DNA from: Bacteroidales bacterium UBA3843
Lineage (GTDB): Bacteria; Bacteroidota; Bacteroidia; Bacteroidales; Paludibacteraceae
Assembly (NCBI GenBank): GCA_002392745.1
Contig: DGHR01000006.1
Location: 70,949 to 88,289 of the forward strand
DNA: 17,341 nucleotides
Direction of reading: 5' to 3'
Shown here: positions 1-8,031 of the stretch, in pieces
Layout: each line of letters opens with the position of its first letter
How positions within the stretch are numbered: the stretch's first letter is position 1
Made by a program: the position numbers and the translations under genes
The notes under the pieces: generated by a model
Databases searched by the model: none
What the model was told of the DNA's origin: nothing
What the model saw: only the letters and a program-made list of their open reading frames with translations

Positions 1-809
1 TCCATCTGCTCGAACTCGCGCATACGGAAGATGAATTGGCGTGCTACAATTTCGTTGCGGAAGGCCTTTCCGATTTGTGCGATTCCGAATGGTATCTTCA
101 TACGGCCCGTTTTCTGTACGTTCAGGAAATTGACGAAGATGCCTTGTGCTGTTTCCGGACGCAGGTAAATCTTCATCGCACCGTCAGCGGTACTACCCAT
201 CTCTGTGGAGAACATGAGGTTGAACTGCCTTACGTCAGTCCAGTTGCGTGTGCCGCTAATGGGGCAAACGATTTCCTCATCAATGATGATTTGTTTGAGT
301 TCCGCCAGGTCGTTGTCGTTCATCGCCTTGGCGAAACGGGTGTGGAGTGCTTCGCGTTTCTCGATGTGTTCGCGTACACGCTCGTTGGTCTGTTTGTAGA
401 GTTCTTCATCGAAACTATCACCAAAACGTTTGCGCGCCTTGGCGAGCTCTTTCTCAATCTTCTCGTCGTACTTGGCAATCTGGTCTTCAATCAGTACATC
501 TGCGCGGTAGCGTTTCTTGCTGTCACGGTTATCAATCAAAGGGTCGTTGAATGCGTCCACGTGTCCGGAAGCCTTCCATGTGGTGGGGTGCATGAAAATA
601 GCGGCATCGATGCCGACAATGTTCTCGTGGAGCAAAGTCATCGAGTCCCACCAGTAGCGCTTAATGTTGTTTTTCAGTTCTACACCGTTTTGTCCGTAGT
701 CATATACGGCGCCAAGACCATCGTAAATCTCGCTGGAGGGGAATACAAATCCGTATTCCTTGCAATGCGCAACGATTTTCTTGAATGTTTCTTCTTGAGT
801 TTGTGCCAT
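1..809 (-). CDS. glyS: Glycine--tRNA ligase, N-terminal part (runs off left edge)
   Basis: Charges tRNA-Gly with glycine in the cytoplasm. The reading frame from the ATG at 809 gives 269 full codons with no stop before the window edge, about half of the roughly 510 residues usual for the single-chain, alpha2-type bacterial/eukaryal enzyme. Visible signatures are the N-terminal segment FVFPSSEIYDGLGAVYDYG (residues 21-39), the substrate motif RPETAQG (217-223) and the class II motif 2 core AFRNEI (249-254), followed by FRMREFEQM at the edge. The start is supported by a promoter-like site about 42 bases upstream on the same strand. It is divergent from murC, sharing a 117-base spacer. The catalytic motif 3 and anticodon-binding domain lie outside the window, so intactness cannot be judged. 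Family assignment is firm from the motifs. Confidence 0.96.
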   Translation of the reverse strand, partial: MAQTQEETFKKIVAHCKEYGFVFPSSEIYDGLGAVYDYGQNGVELKNNIKRYWWDSMTLLHENIVGIDAAIFMHPTTWKASGHVDAFNDPLIDNRDSKKRYRADVLIEDQIAKYDEKIEKELAKARKRFGDSFDEELYKQTNERVREHIEKREALHTRFAKAMNDNDLAELKQIIIDEEIVCPISGTRNWTDVRQFNLMFSTEMGSTADGAMKIYLRPETAQGIFVNFLNVQKTGRMKIPFGIAQIGKAFRNEIVARQFIFRMREFEQM

Positions 810-850
810 AAAGCTATTTGTGTTTTTAATTCAATTTCAAAAAAGCGCTG

Positions 851-881
851 CAAAGTTACTATTTTTTTTGCACATATGAAA
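851..881 (-). promoter_or_regulatory. Bacteroidetes-type promoter for glyS
   Basis: On the minus strand, TTTC (881-878) is followed after 19 bases by TAACTTTG (858-851), close to the TTTG/TAnnTTTG consensus of the Bacteroidetes primary sigma factor. The expected start of transcription is about 35 bases ahead of the glyS ATG. It interleaves with the murC promoter on the other strand. Confidence 0.6.
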
Positions 882-898
882 ATATTTTTGTAATTTTG
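867..898 (+). promoter_or_regulatory. Bacteroidetes-type promoter for murC operon
   Basis: TTTG (867-870), a 20-base spacer, then TAATTTTG (891-898) is an exact match to the TTTG/TAnnTTTG pattern. The -7 box ends 28 bases before the murC ATG, giving a short leader. A second TAnnTTTG match (883-890) lacks a partner -33 box. Confidence 0.7.
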
Positions 899-926
899 TA
901 CGCTTTTTAATTTGCATAAGTAGGCA

Positions 927-2342
927 ATGTTGTCAAACGATCAAATACATAATATCTTCTTTTTGGGTATCGGCGGGATTGGTATGAGTGCTCTGGCCCG
1001 CTATTTCCACAGGTCAGGAGTGCCGGTCAGCGGCTATGACCGCACCCCGTCGGCGCTGACTAAGGAGTTGGAAGCCGAGGGCATACCAATTACCTATACA
1101 GATACTCCCGAATACATACAAAGTCTAGGATTGGTTGCACAAGACACGCTTGTGGTCCGCACTCCGGCAGTACCGGAGGATAATGCTATCTACACGTGGC
1201 TGCGTGTACAGGGGTTCGATATCCGCAAGCGTTCAGAAGTTCTCGGTTTGGTAACGCGCGCCAAAAAAGCGTTGTGCGTGGCCGGTACACACGGCAAGAC
1301 TACTACCAGTACGATGATAGCGCATTTGCTGGCAACGCACGGCGGCGTGAATGCTTTTCTGGGGGGTATTAGTATGAACTACAATACGAACGTGCTAATA
1401 GAGCCGAAGAGCGACTATGTGGTAGTGGAAGCGGATGAGTACGACCGCTCGTTCCATCGTCTGAATCCTTTTATTTCCGTAATTACGGCTGTTGACCCGG
1501 ACCATTTGGATATTTATGGTACAGCAGCGGCTTACCGCGAAGCCTTTGAATATTATACAGGGTTGATTTCCGGTGCACTGGTCATCAAACAGGGTCTCCC
1601 CATTACACCGCGCTTGCAACCCGGGGTCAAGATGTATACCTATTGCGGCGAATGGACGCCGGCGGATAATGCAAGCCGGCCGGATTTCTATGCTTCGAAT
1701 ATCCGGGTGGCAGACGGAACAATAACCTTTGATTTCAACACTCCGGAAGGTGTTGTTGCTGATGTCCGTCTCGGTGTTCCGGTATGGGTAAATATCGAGA
1801 ATGCCGTAGCGGCAATGAGTGTGGCTTGTCTATGCGGCGCAGACGCGTCTTGCCTGCAAGATGCCATGGCGTCTTTCCGAGGTGTCCAGCGGCGGTTTAA
1901 TATCCATGTAAACACCGCCAAAGTGGTGTACGTGGATGACTATGCCCATCATCCGCAAGAGATAGCAACTTCGATTTCCTCTGTACGCAAAGTATATCCA
2001 GACCGCAAACTGATTGGCGTCTTCCAGCCGCATTTATACACCCGCACCCGAGATTTTGCGGATGGTTTTGCACAAGTGCTCTCTACGCTGGATGAGTGTG
2101 TGCTGCTGCCGATTTATCCGGCTCGCGAGTTGCCTATTCCGGGAGTGACAAGCCGGATGCTACAGGAGCGGATTGCCACTACAGACTGCGATGTATGTGT
2201 GGTGGAGAAAAACGAACTGGTAGAACATTTGCGCCAAAGTGTACAAGAGAGTGCCGGAGCGGTGGTGGTGATGACAATCGGAGCCGGTGATATAGACCGT
2301 TTGGTGCCCGCTGTTACCGCTGCATTAAGTGAGAACAAGTAA
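927..2342 (+). CDS. murC: UDP-N-acetylmuramate--L-alanine ligase MurC
   Basis: Adds L-alanine to UDP-MurNAc with ATP, the first step of stem-peptide assembly in the cytoplasm. The 471-residue length is normal. The N-terminal Rossmann domain shows the UDP-binding loop GIGGIGMSALA (residues 14-24); the central domain carries the ATP loop GTHGKTTT (120-127) and the EADEYDRSF stretch typical of Mur ligases; the C-terminal domain includes VYVDDYAHHP followed by FQPHLYTRT. The ATG at 927 places the glycine-rich loop at the usual distance from the N-terminus. It is first in a plus-strand run with ftsQ, ftsA and ftsZ and has its own promoter. Other division-cluster genes usually upstream (murG, ftsW) are absent, replaced by divergent glyS. 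Confidence 0.97.
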   Translation: MLSNDQIHNIFFLGIGGIGMSALARYFHRSGVPVSGYDRTPSALTKELEAEGIPITYTDTPEYIQSLGLVAQDTLVVRTPAVPEDNAIYTWLRVQGFDIRKRSEVLGLVTRAKKALCVAGTHGKTTTSTMIAHLLATHGGVNAFLGGISMNYNTNVLIEPKSDYVVVEADEYDRSFHRLNPFISVITAVDPDHLDIYGTAAAYREAFEYYTGLISGALVIKQGLPITPRLQPGVKMYTYCGEWTPADNASRPDFYASNIRVADGTITFDFNTPEGVVADVRLGVPVWVNIENAVAAMSVACLCGADASCLQDAMASFRGVQRRFNIHVNTAKVVYVDDYAHHPQEIATSISSVRKVYPDRKLIGVFQPHLYTRTRDFADGFAQVLSTLDECVLLPIYPARELPIPGVTSRMLQERIATTDCDVCVVEKNELVEHLRQSVQESAGAVVVMTIGAGDIDRLVPAVTAALSENK

Positions 2343-2352
2343 GTAACCGTAC

Positions 2353-3096
2353 ATGAACAAGGTTGCCCGTATCATATGGACCATAACAGGCGTTTCGTTG
2401 GTAGTGATGCTACTGGCGGGCGCAATCATGTGGGGATACATGTCCCGTCCGTCGCAACAACCGTGTCGAGCCTTGGTATACATCTATAGTGACGGCGACG
2501 AGCGCAAGTATCTGACAGATGAGGAACTGAACGCCTTGCTGCGTGCGGAGGATATTTATCCCGTAGGACGACAGACCAACCGCGTATCGCTGCAGCGTAT
2601 CGAGGATGCAGTACGCCATCACCCTATGGTGCGTACGGCCGAATGCTACCTGACACCCCGCCATGAGATGCGTGTGGTCATCTCGCAACGTGTGCCTTTG
2701 CTACGCGTAGCCGTGCCCGGAGATAATTATTTTGTAGATACTGACCATCGCCTGATGCCCGTCCGTGCCGCAGTGAAGGATACTGTGTTGCTGGTGACGG
2801 GAGCCATTGGCCAGCAGACGGCTGCTACCCAGTTGGCTGATTTTGCGGAATGGTTGCAGGACAACAGCTATTGGCGTTCGCGTGTATACCGCATTCATAT
2901 GCAGACGCCCACTACCGCTGTGCTTTGGCTGCGAGGGGAAAACCAACCACACGTACTATTAGGCTCTTTAATCGGAAGCGAACGCAAGTTGGCGAAACTG
3001 CGCACGTTTATGGAACACAGCACCGAGGCAATGGTCGGCAAGCAATACAGAGTACTGGATGTCCGTTTCCGCGGACAAGTCATAGGCCGTCCGTAG
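2353..3096 (+). CDS. ftsQ: Cell division protein FtsQ
   Basis: Bitopic divisome protein linking early cytoplasmic and late periplasmic division proteins. The 247-residue product has a short cytoplasmic N-terminus, one hydrophobic span at about residues 6-29, then a periplasmic part. The segment from YLTDEELNALLRAEDIYPVG to VRTAECYLTPRHEMRVVISQ fits a POTRA domain followed by the start of the FtsQ beta domain. It starts 10 bases after murC and ends 39 bases before ftsA, the conserved order murC-ftsQ-ftsA-ftsZ, so translation from a common mRNA is likely. FtsQ is poorly conserved in sequence, and the call rests on topology, size and position together with the POTRA-like pattern. Confidence 0.93.
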   Translation: MNKVARIIWTITGVSLVVMLLAGAIMWGYMSRPSQQPCRALVYIYSDGDERKYLTDEELNALLRAEDIYPVGRQTNRVSLQRIEDAVRHHPMVRTAECYLTPRHEMRVVISQRVPLLRVAVPGDNYFVDTDHRLMPVRAAVKDTVLLVTGAIGQQTAATQLADFAEWLQDNSYWRSRVYRIHMQTPTTAVLWLRGENQPHVLLGSLIGSERKLAKLRTFMEHSTEAMVGKQYRVLDVRFRGQVIGRP

Positions 3097-3135
3097 GGGT
3101 AGAGTAGAAGCGGATAGACCGCACAGATAAATAAT

Positions 3136-4419
3136 ATGGCAAAAAAACAAGCAAAAACAGCAGACTCGCTTCCGTTGGTAGCAATTGATCTGGGTAGCGA
3201 TAGTGTACGGGCAATGGCAGCCCGCCGTTTAGCGCCTGACCTGTTTCAGATACTCGGTGTGGAAGAGCGCGTTCAGAAAATGGGCGGCGTATGCGTCGAA
3301 CAGGGTATTGTCTCTCAGTCGGGCAATGCCGGCTATGCCATTGCCGAGGTGCTGAAATTATTGGCAAACAGAATCGGCGAAGCGGAACTGCCAACCGCTT
3401 TTGTCTCGGTGGGAGGACAGTCGATGCGCATTGTAGCTGTCCATTCGCGCCGCGATCAGGCGCGCCGCAAGGAGGTCAGTCAGCAGCTGCTGGACGAGAT
3501 GGAACTGGAGTGCAAACAAAAGATTGAATTGCGGAATCCGGAGGTAGCAGTGCTGGGGCTGGTGCCCAGTTTTTTCACCCTGGACGGAGTGGAGCAGGAT
3601 GATGCTCCTTCACCCGAGCAAAGGGCGGCTCTGGTAGAGGCACATTATATCGCATTCTGCGGCCGTAAGATAATAGACACGCAATTGCAGAAAGCATTCT
3701 CTCAGGCGGGGCGCAGTATCGAGCATGCGTTCGTGCGTCCCGAGGCGCTTCTGTCCGCTTTTGCTACGTGTGACGGAAACCATGTGTTGCAGGAGGGCTG
3801 TGCCGTGCTGGACATGGGGGCGCAGACAACAACTCTCACCATCTACAAAGGCGGGCAGTACTTGCTGAACAAGGTCGTACCTAAGGGGGGGTATCACATC
3901 ACCCGTTCGCTGGAGCAACAAGGGATGGCTTTTCAGACAGCCGAAGTGCTGAAGAAACGCTACGGTATGGCTTCGCCGGCATTAGTGGAGAAGAATTTCC
4001 GCATGCGTGTTCCTGCTCTGCCGGAGGTGGGGAACGAGATGGTCATTACGGCGGAAGAGTTGGCCGAAGTGATAGAAATCAAACTGCGTGAGATATTGGC
4101 CCCTCTGATGGAGGATTTGCAGAAATACTCCGACCGCATACGCACGCTTTACATTACGGGCGGAGCGAGTATGATGCAGGGCATGACAGACTATTTGCAA
4201 CAGCAGACGCGTGTGCGTGTGCAGTACGGTGCCCATAACCTGTTGCTCCATCGTGATACGGACGAGAAGTATTTCTCACCGCAATACACATCTCTCGTCG
4301 GCACGATTCTTTTGGGACAGGATTATCGTGACAGCCACAAGAACCAACCGGTACAACGGCCTAATTTCTTCGAACGGATGAAAGAGAGCACCCTGGACAT
4401 GTTTATCGAGCAGCAATAA
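3136..4419 (+). CDS. ftsA: Cell division protein FtsA
   Basis: Actin-like ATPase that tethers FtsZ filaments to the inner membrane and recruits later division proteins. The 427-residue product shows the actin-fold phosphate-1 motif AIDLGSDSVRA near residues 16-26, the phosphate-2 motif VLDMGAQTTTL (about 224-234) and the adenosine motif YITGGASMM (about 339-347). The C-terminal stretch NFFERMKESTLDMF near the end is amphipathic, as expected for the membrane-targeting helix. It lies between ftsQ and ftsZ with gaps of 39 and 44 bases. Start choice is clear: MAKKQ precedes the first motif by the usual short tail. Confidence 0.96.
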   Translation: MAKKQAKTADSLPLVAIDLGSDSVRAMAARRLAPDLFQILGVEERVQKMGGVCVEQGIVSQSGNAGYAIAEVLKLLANRIGEAELPTAFVSVGGQSMRIVAVHSRRDQARRKEVSQQLLDEMELECKQKIELRNPEVAVLGLVPSFFTLDGVEQDDAPSPEQRAALVEAHYIAFCGRKIIDTQLQKAFSQAGRSIEHAFVRPEALLSAFATCDGNHVLQEGCAVLDMGAQTTTLTIYKGGQYLLNKVVPKGGYHITRSLEQQGMAFQTAEVLKKRYGMASPALVEKNFRMRVPALPEVGNEMVITAEELAEVIEIKLREILAPLMEDLQKYSDRIRTLYITGGASMMQGMTDYLQQQTRVRVQYGAHNLLLHRDTDEKYFSPQYTSLVGTILLGQDYRDSHKNQPVQRPNFFERMKESTLDMFIEQQ

Positions 4420-4463
4420 TTAATTGCGACAAAAACATACATTATTCATTAAATACTACTACA

Positions 4464-5720
4464 ATGGATGAAGATTTAATTACCCTCCCTTTGGATGGAC
4501 TGAAAGAAGATAGTATTATCAAAGTGATTGGCGTAGGCGGCGGCGGTTGCAATGCCGTTAACTACATGCACCGCCAAGGTCTGAAGGACGTATCGTTCCT
4601 AGTATGCAATACCGACCGTCAGGTACTGCAGAAATCGTCTGTGCCCAGTAAACTGCAATTGGGTCCCGGCTTGGGAGCCGGAGGCGATCCCGAGGCTGCA
4701 CGCCAATATGCGGAGGAGAGCAAGGAACACATACGCGAGGCACTGAACGACGGTACGCAAATGCTGTTTATTACCGCCGGAATGGGCGGTGGAACCGGTA
4801 CAGGAGCATCTGCTGTGGTAGCTGAGGTAGCACAAGAGATGGGAATCCTGACGGTAGGTATCGTTACTATTCCGTTTGCTTTTGAGGGCAAACGTAAAAT
4901 TGTCAAAGCTATGACGGGCGTGGCACGTCTGGCGAAACATGTGGACGCACTCCTAATCATCAACAACGAGAAACTGAAGCAGATTTATCCGGAGCTGAAC
5001 CTGCTGAACGCTTTCAGCAAATCAGATGATGTCGTGGCTAATGCAGCACGCGCTATTGCCGAAATTATCACTGTGCCGGGATATATCAATACGGACTTTG
5101 CCGATGTCCGCAACACGCTCAAGAAAGGCGGAGTAGCAATCATGAACGTAGGCCGTGCCAGCGGAGAGAACCGCATCACCAATGCTATCAGCGATGCATT
5201 GAACTCACCTCTGGTCAATACCAACGACGTACATGGCGCCGAACGCATCTTGCTGCAGTTCTACTGCTCTACCGAACACGCTATCGTCATGGAGGAAATA
5301 GACCAGATCAATGACTTCGTACAGGAAGTCGGAGACGATATAGAAGTGCAATGGGGAGCGTCGATAGACGAGACACTCGGCGAAGATGTACGTGTCACTA
5401 TCATTGCTACGGGATACAAGGTGGACGGACTGCCGACAGAAGAAGCGGAGGCCGGCCGCAAGACGATAGACGAGGCTATCCAGGACAATTATCCGCCTCA
5501 GGTACCGAACCCAATGGAAGACGAGCCGGTGCAGTTGATAGACCTGAGTGACACACTGCGCGAGGCAGGAATAGCGGCTCCGGCACAGCCCCGCGAGCGA
5601 GTAAACTCCGTCTCGGCCGACGACGTAGTCATTACCATAGACGAAGAGCCGGAAACGCACACCAAAGAGCCAGAGGAGAAGCCTGCACGCAGCCCATTCG
5701 GTTGGATCCGCCGCAAGTAA
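4464..5720 (+). CDS. ftsZ: Cell division protein FtsZ
   Basis: Tubulin-like GTPase that forms the Z-ring at mid-cell. The 418-residue protein has the N-terminal nucleotide-binding stretch IKVIGVGGGGCNAVNYM, the signature G-box GGGTGTGA (residues 108-115), and the T7-loop region around NTDFADVRN. After about residue 330 comes a variable linker rich in Pro and Glu, ending in RSPFGWIRRK, which fits the conserved C-terminal peptide that binds FtsA. It is the fourth gene of the murC run. Bacteroidales often carry yqeY just after ftsZ; here a Wzz-like gene follows 49 bases downstream and yqeY is about 1.9 kb away on the other strand. Confidence 0.98.
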   Translation: MDEDLITLPLDGLKEDSIIKVIGVGGGGCNAVNYMHRQGLKDVSFLVCNTDRQVLQKSSVPSKLQLGPGLGAGGDPEAARQYAEESKEHIREALNDGTQMLFITAGMGGGTGTGASAVVAEVAQEMGILTVGIVTIPFAFEGKRKIVKAMTGVARLAKHVDALLIINNEKLKQIYPELNLLNAFSKSDDVVANAARAIAEIITVPGYINTDFADVRNTLKKGGVAIMNVGRASGENRITNAISDALNSPLVNTNDVHGAERILLQFYCSTEHAIVMEEIDQINDFVQEVGDDIEVQWGASIDETLGEDVRVTIIATGYKVDGLPTEEAEAGRKTIDEAIQDNYPPQVPNPMEDEPVQLIDLSDTLREAGIAAPAQPRERVNSVSADDVVITIDEEPETHTKEPEEKPARSPFGWIRRK

Positions 5721-5769
5721 ACTCCGCTGAAGCACAAAAGAACGAATACGTAAACAAAAAAACAATACT

Positions 5770-6747
5770 ATGGAACAACGTGAAAAAAACGTTCCCACAG
5801 AGGGTAGAGAAATGAATTTCTTTGATTTGTGTGTGGCCTGCGGCCGCGCGATTGGCAATGGTTGCAAAGCCTTGTGGCGATTGTTTTGCCGGATGCTCAA
5901 ATTGAGCTATCGCTATTGGTGGATTGTGCTAACAACAATAGTGCTGGCAATCGCTGCTGCGTTGTATTACTCCCGTTGGGAGAACCTGACATACAAAGTC
6001 AATGCCGTCGCATTGCTGAACGGGCCGACCATCTCGCAGTTTGAGCAGGCATACATGCCTTTGTGCTCGGGATTGATAGATCCGTCTCAGTCGGTCAGGA
6101 CGTATGTCTCCTCCCGTCAGGCTTTTCAATTTACCACTTTCCGCGTGATAGACACGAAGGAAGACGGGATGGCTGACTATATCGACTTCAAGCGTAAATC
6201 CAATCCGGCGGACACACTGAACGTGCAGATGCAGGATCGTATCTGTCTCCAATTCTGCATCAAAGTGCGTGACATGCATCTTTTGCCGGAGATAGAAAAT
6301 GCGGTGCTGGATTTTCTGAACAGCAACGAGGCATTGCAGCAGTCATATGCTGTATATCTGCCTAATTTGCAGGACGAGGCGGCTTTCAATCACTCCCAGG
6401 CGCAGAAACTGGACAGTCTGACCAGTTCGTATTATTTCTACAATGCGTCGTCTGCCCAGCCGATGAACTACAGCGGCAACGGCGTTAATTTCTATGGCGA
6501 CCGCCGTGTGCGTCTGTTCCTCGACGAACTGTATAAACAGCGCGAACACATGCAGCAATTTGACCATCGCGTGCAACTGGCCTCTGCGCCTGTAGTGCTG
6601 GAGAATCATTTTGCGGTGCAACCTGTGCCGGTGAACGGCCGTCGCAAGATGCTCGCGCTGTTCTTCCTACTGGGATGGCTTGGCGGATGCGTTATCGCTG
6701 AGGCAGTGGACAAACGCAAAGCTATTTGCGCGTGGTTTAAGGCCTAA
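5770..6747 (+). CDS. Wzz-like two-span inner-membrane protein
   Basis: No specific family is recognised with certainty. The 325-residue product has a cytoplasmic N-terminus of about 50 residues, a membrane span at about 50-67 (WIVLTTIVLAIAAALYY), a long soluble middle part, and a second span at about 294-313 preceded by a proline-containing stretch (VQPVPVNGRRK) and followed by a short basic tail. This topology, with proline just before the second span, is that of polysaccharide co-polymerases (Wzz, chain-length determinants) that set O-antigen or capsule length. The middle part does not show an obvious coiled coil. It starts 49 bases after ftsZ on the same strand with no terminator seen between, so co-transcription is likely. 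An in-frame ATG at 5812 is an alternative start. It ends just before a bidirectional terminator. Confidence 0.75.
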   Translation: MEQREKNVPTEGREMNFFDLCVACGRAIGNGCKALWRLFCRMLKLSYRYWWIVLTTIVLAIAAALYYSRWENLTYKVNAVALLNGPTISQFEQAYMPLCSGLIDPSQSVRTYVSSRQAFQFTTFRVIDTKEDGMADYIDFKRKSNPADTLNVQMQDRICLQFCIKVRDMHLLPEIENAVLDFLNSNEALQQSYAVYLPNLQDEAAFNHSQAQKLDSLTSSYYFYNASSAQPMNYSGNGVNFYGDRRVRLFLDELYKQREHMQQFDHRVQLASAPVVLENHFAVQPVPVNGRRKMLALFFLLGWLGGCVIAEAVDKRKAICAWFKA

Positions 6748-6775
6748 GAAAGCAAAGTAAGCAACAAAGAAAAAG

Positions 6776-6807
6776 AAACGCGCGGGGGCTTATGCCTTCG
6801 CGCGTTT
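6776..6807. terminator. Bidirectional intrinsic terminator between Wzz-like gene and dedA
   Basis: An uninterrupted 14-base-pair stem (6776-6789 with 6794-6807, two G-U pairs) encloses a TTAT loop. The plus strand continues TTTTATTA and the minus strand continues into a T-rich run (complement of AAAGAAAAAG), so it can stop transcripts from both sides. The dedA stop codon TAA (6792-6790) lies in the loop. Confidence 0.85.
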
Positions 6808-7581
6808 TATTATCCATTTGACGAGGTAGTAGAGAACCACTGCCCCGAGGAGTATGAGGATAGCAATGGATAGCTCGTGGCTGTATTGGTTAATGAGGTC
6901 CGCCTGGCCGTGCGCCACGTAGCCGAGGACGGCGAGAATGGCGTTCCATATACCTGCGCCGAGGAAGGTATAGAAAAGGAACCAGCCGAAGTGCATCTTG
7001 CTTAGTCCCGCAGGGATAGAGATGAGTTGGCGGATGCCGGGGATGAAACGGCCGACAAAGGTGCTGACCTTGCCGTGGTCGTTGAAATAGGCTTCGGCTT
7101 TTTCCACTTTCTCGCGGCTCAGCAGGCACAGGTGTCCTATCTTGCTGTCTGCAAAAGCATAGATGATAGCCCGTCCGAGCCAGAGGGACAGGAGGTAGTT
7201 GATAATTGCGCCAAGCAGAGCGCCTATCGTGCCGAATAGGACGATAAGCGAGACATTGACAATATAGTTGTCCGTTACGCAGACCGCACTGTTCGGGTCC
7301 TCTGCCACATACGCCGCAGGCGGGATGACCACTTCGCTCGGGAACGGAATGAACGAACTCTCAATGGTCATCAGTGTTACGATAGAGCCGTAGTTCATGT
7401 GGGCGGAATACCAGTCGGTGACGGCTGTAATCCAGGAGGTGGAAACCTCTCCCTGCCCCTCCCCACAAGGGAGAGAAGAAAGGGAATCCGGCTTATGGGC
7501 TTGTGTGGCTTCTTGGGCAAAAACATTGGTAGCGGACAGAGTGCCCGCTACCAATATCAGTATCAAAAGAAAGCGTTTCAT
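6790..7581 (-). CDS. DedA family membrane protein with N-terminal extension
   Basis: DedA/SNARE-associated family inner-membrane protein; family members are tied to membrane lipid flipping and proton-motive-force homeostasis. The core shows ESSFIPFPSEVVIPPAAY (residues 74-91) and GRFIPGIRQLISIPAG (177-192) followed by FGWFLFYTFLGAGIW, plus several hydrophobic spans. The 263-residue product is longer than usual because an apparent signal peptide (1-22, ending NVFA) and a polar linker precede the domain. Residues 36-45 of the linker are encoded by a GC-rich palindrome that looks like an inserted repeat. The start is supported by its ATGA overlap with the yqeY stop. It is the last gene of nhaD-yqeY-dedA. 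Function in this host is inferred only from family. Confidence 0.9.
   Translation of the reverse strand: MKRFLLILILVAGTLSATNVFAQEATQAHKPDSLSSLPCGEGQGEVSTSWITAVTDWYSAHMNYGSIVTLMTIESSFIPFPSEVVIPPAAYVAEDPNSAVCVTDNYIVNVSLIVLFGTIGALLGAIINYLLSLWLGRAIIYAFADSKIGHLCLLSREKVEKAEAYFNDHGKVSTFVGRFIPGIRQLISIPAGLSKMHFGWFLFYTFLGAGIWNAILAVLGYVAHGQADLINQYSHELSIAILILLGAVVLYYLVKWIIKRAKA
7447..7475. repeat. GC-rich palindrome inside dedA
   Basis: CTCTCCCT (7447-7454) and AGGGAGAG (7468-7475) form a perfect 8-base-pair stem around a 13-base C-rich loop. It encodes SLPCGEGQGE in the DedA linker, between signal peptide and domain, and resembles a dispersed intergenic palindrome captured in frame. Only one copy is visible here, so repeat status is inferred. 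Confidence 0.5.
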
Positions 7582-8030
7582 TGGGCTAATAGCTCACGCA
7601 CTTTGAGGTTAATAGCTTTGCCCTCCGCCTTGCCGGCGAGTTGCTTGGTAGCTACGCCCATGACTTTGCCCATGTCTTGTGGCGAAGTAGCACCCACTTG
7701 GGCGATGATCTCTTTGAGTGCAGCGGTCAACTCTTCCTCGCTCAACATTGCCGGCAGGTAACGCTCGATGATCTTGCATTGCGCCAACTCGTCTTCCGCC
7801 AGTTCGGGACGGTTGGCGTCGATATACATCTGCGCCGACTCCTTGCGTTGCTTCACCATCTTCTGCAGAATCTGCAGCGCTTTGTCGTCATGCAGTTCGC
7901 CGTCTCCGCCTTTGGCGGTCTTGGCTTCCAGAAACTCTTTCTTGATTCCGCGCAGCGCGTCCAGCGCTACTTTATCTTTCGCGAGCATCGCTTTCTTGAT
8001 GTCCTCGCTTACTTGGTCAAATAAACTCAT
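7578..8030 (-). CDS. yqeY: GatB/YqeY domain protein
   Basis: A 150-residue, all-helical stand-alone protein of the YqeY family, which resembles the tail domain of the tRNA-dependent amidotransferase subunit GatB. A role in tRNA-linked metabolism is assumed for the family but its exact function is unsettled. Typical features are the N-terminal pattern DIKKAMLAKDKVALDALRGI (residues 10-29), the central LQKMVKQRKESAQMY, and the C-terminal GKVMGVATKQLAGKAEG. Full length matches the family. It begins 1 base after the nhaD stop and its TGA stop overlaps the dedA ATG, so translation of the three genes is probably coupled. In many Bacteroidales this gene directly follows ftsZ on the same strand; here it is inverted relative to ftsZ. 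Confidence 0.93.
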   Translation of the reverse strand: MSLFDQVSEDIKKAMLAKDKVALDALRGIKKEFLEAKTAKGGDGELHDDKALQILQKMVKQRKESAQMYIDANRPELAEDELAQCKIIERYLPAMLSEEELTAALKEIIAQVGATSPQDMGKVMGVATKQLAGKAEGKAINLKVRELLAQ

Positions 8031-8031
8031 A

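Noticed and set aside
36..893. Plus-strand open frame of 285 codons
   Set aside because: It is antisense to glyS, whose translation shows clear class II synthetase motifs; the plus-strand product has no recognisable features.
5205..5900. Minus-strand open frame of 231 codons over the end of ftsZ
   Set aside because: It overlaps the conserved ftsZ coding sequence and the start of the next gene; it is a shadow frame.
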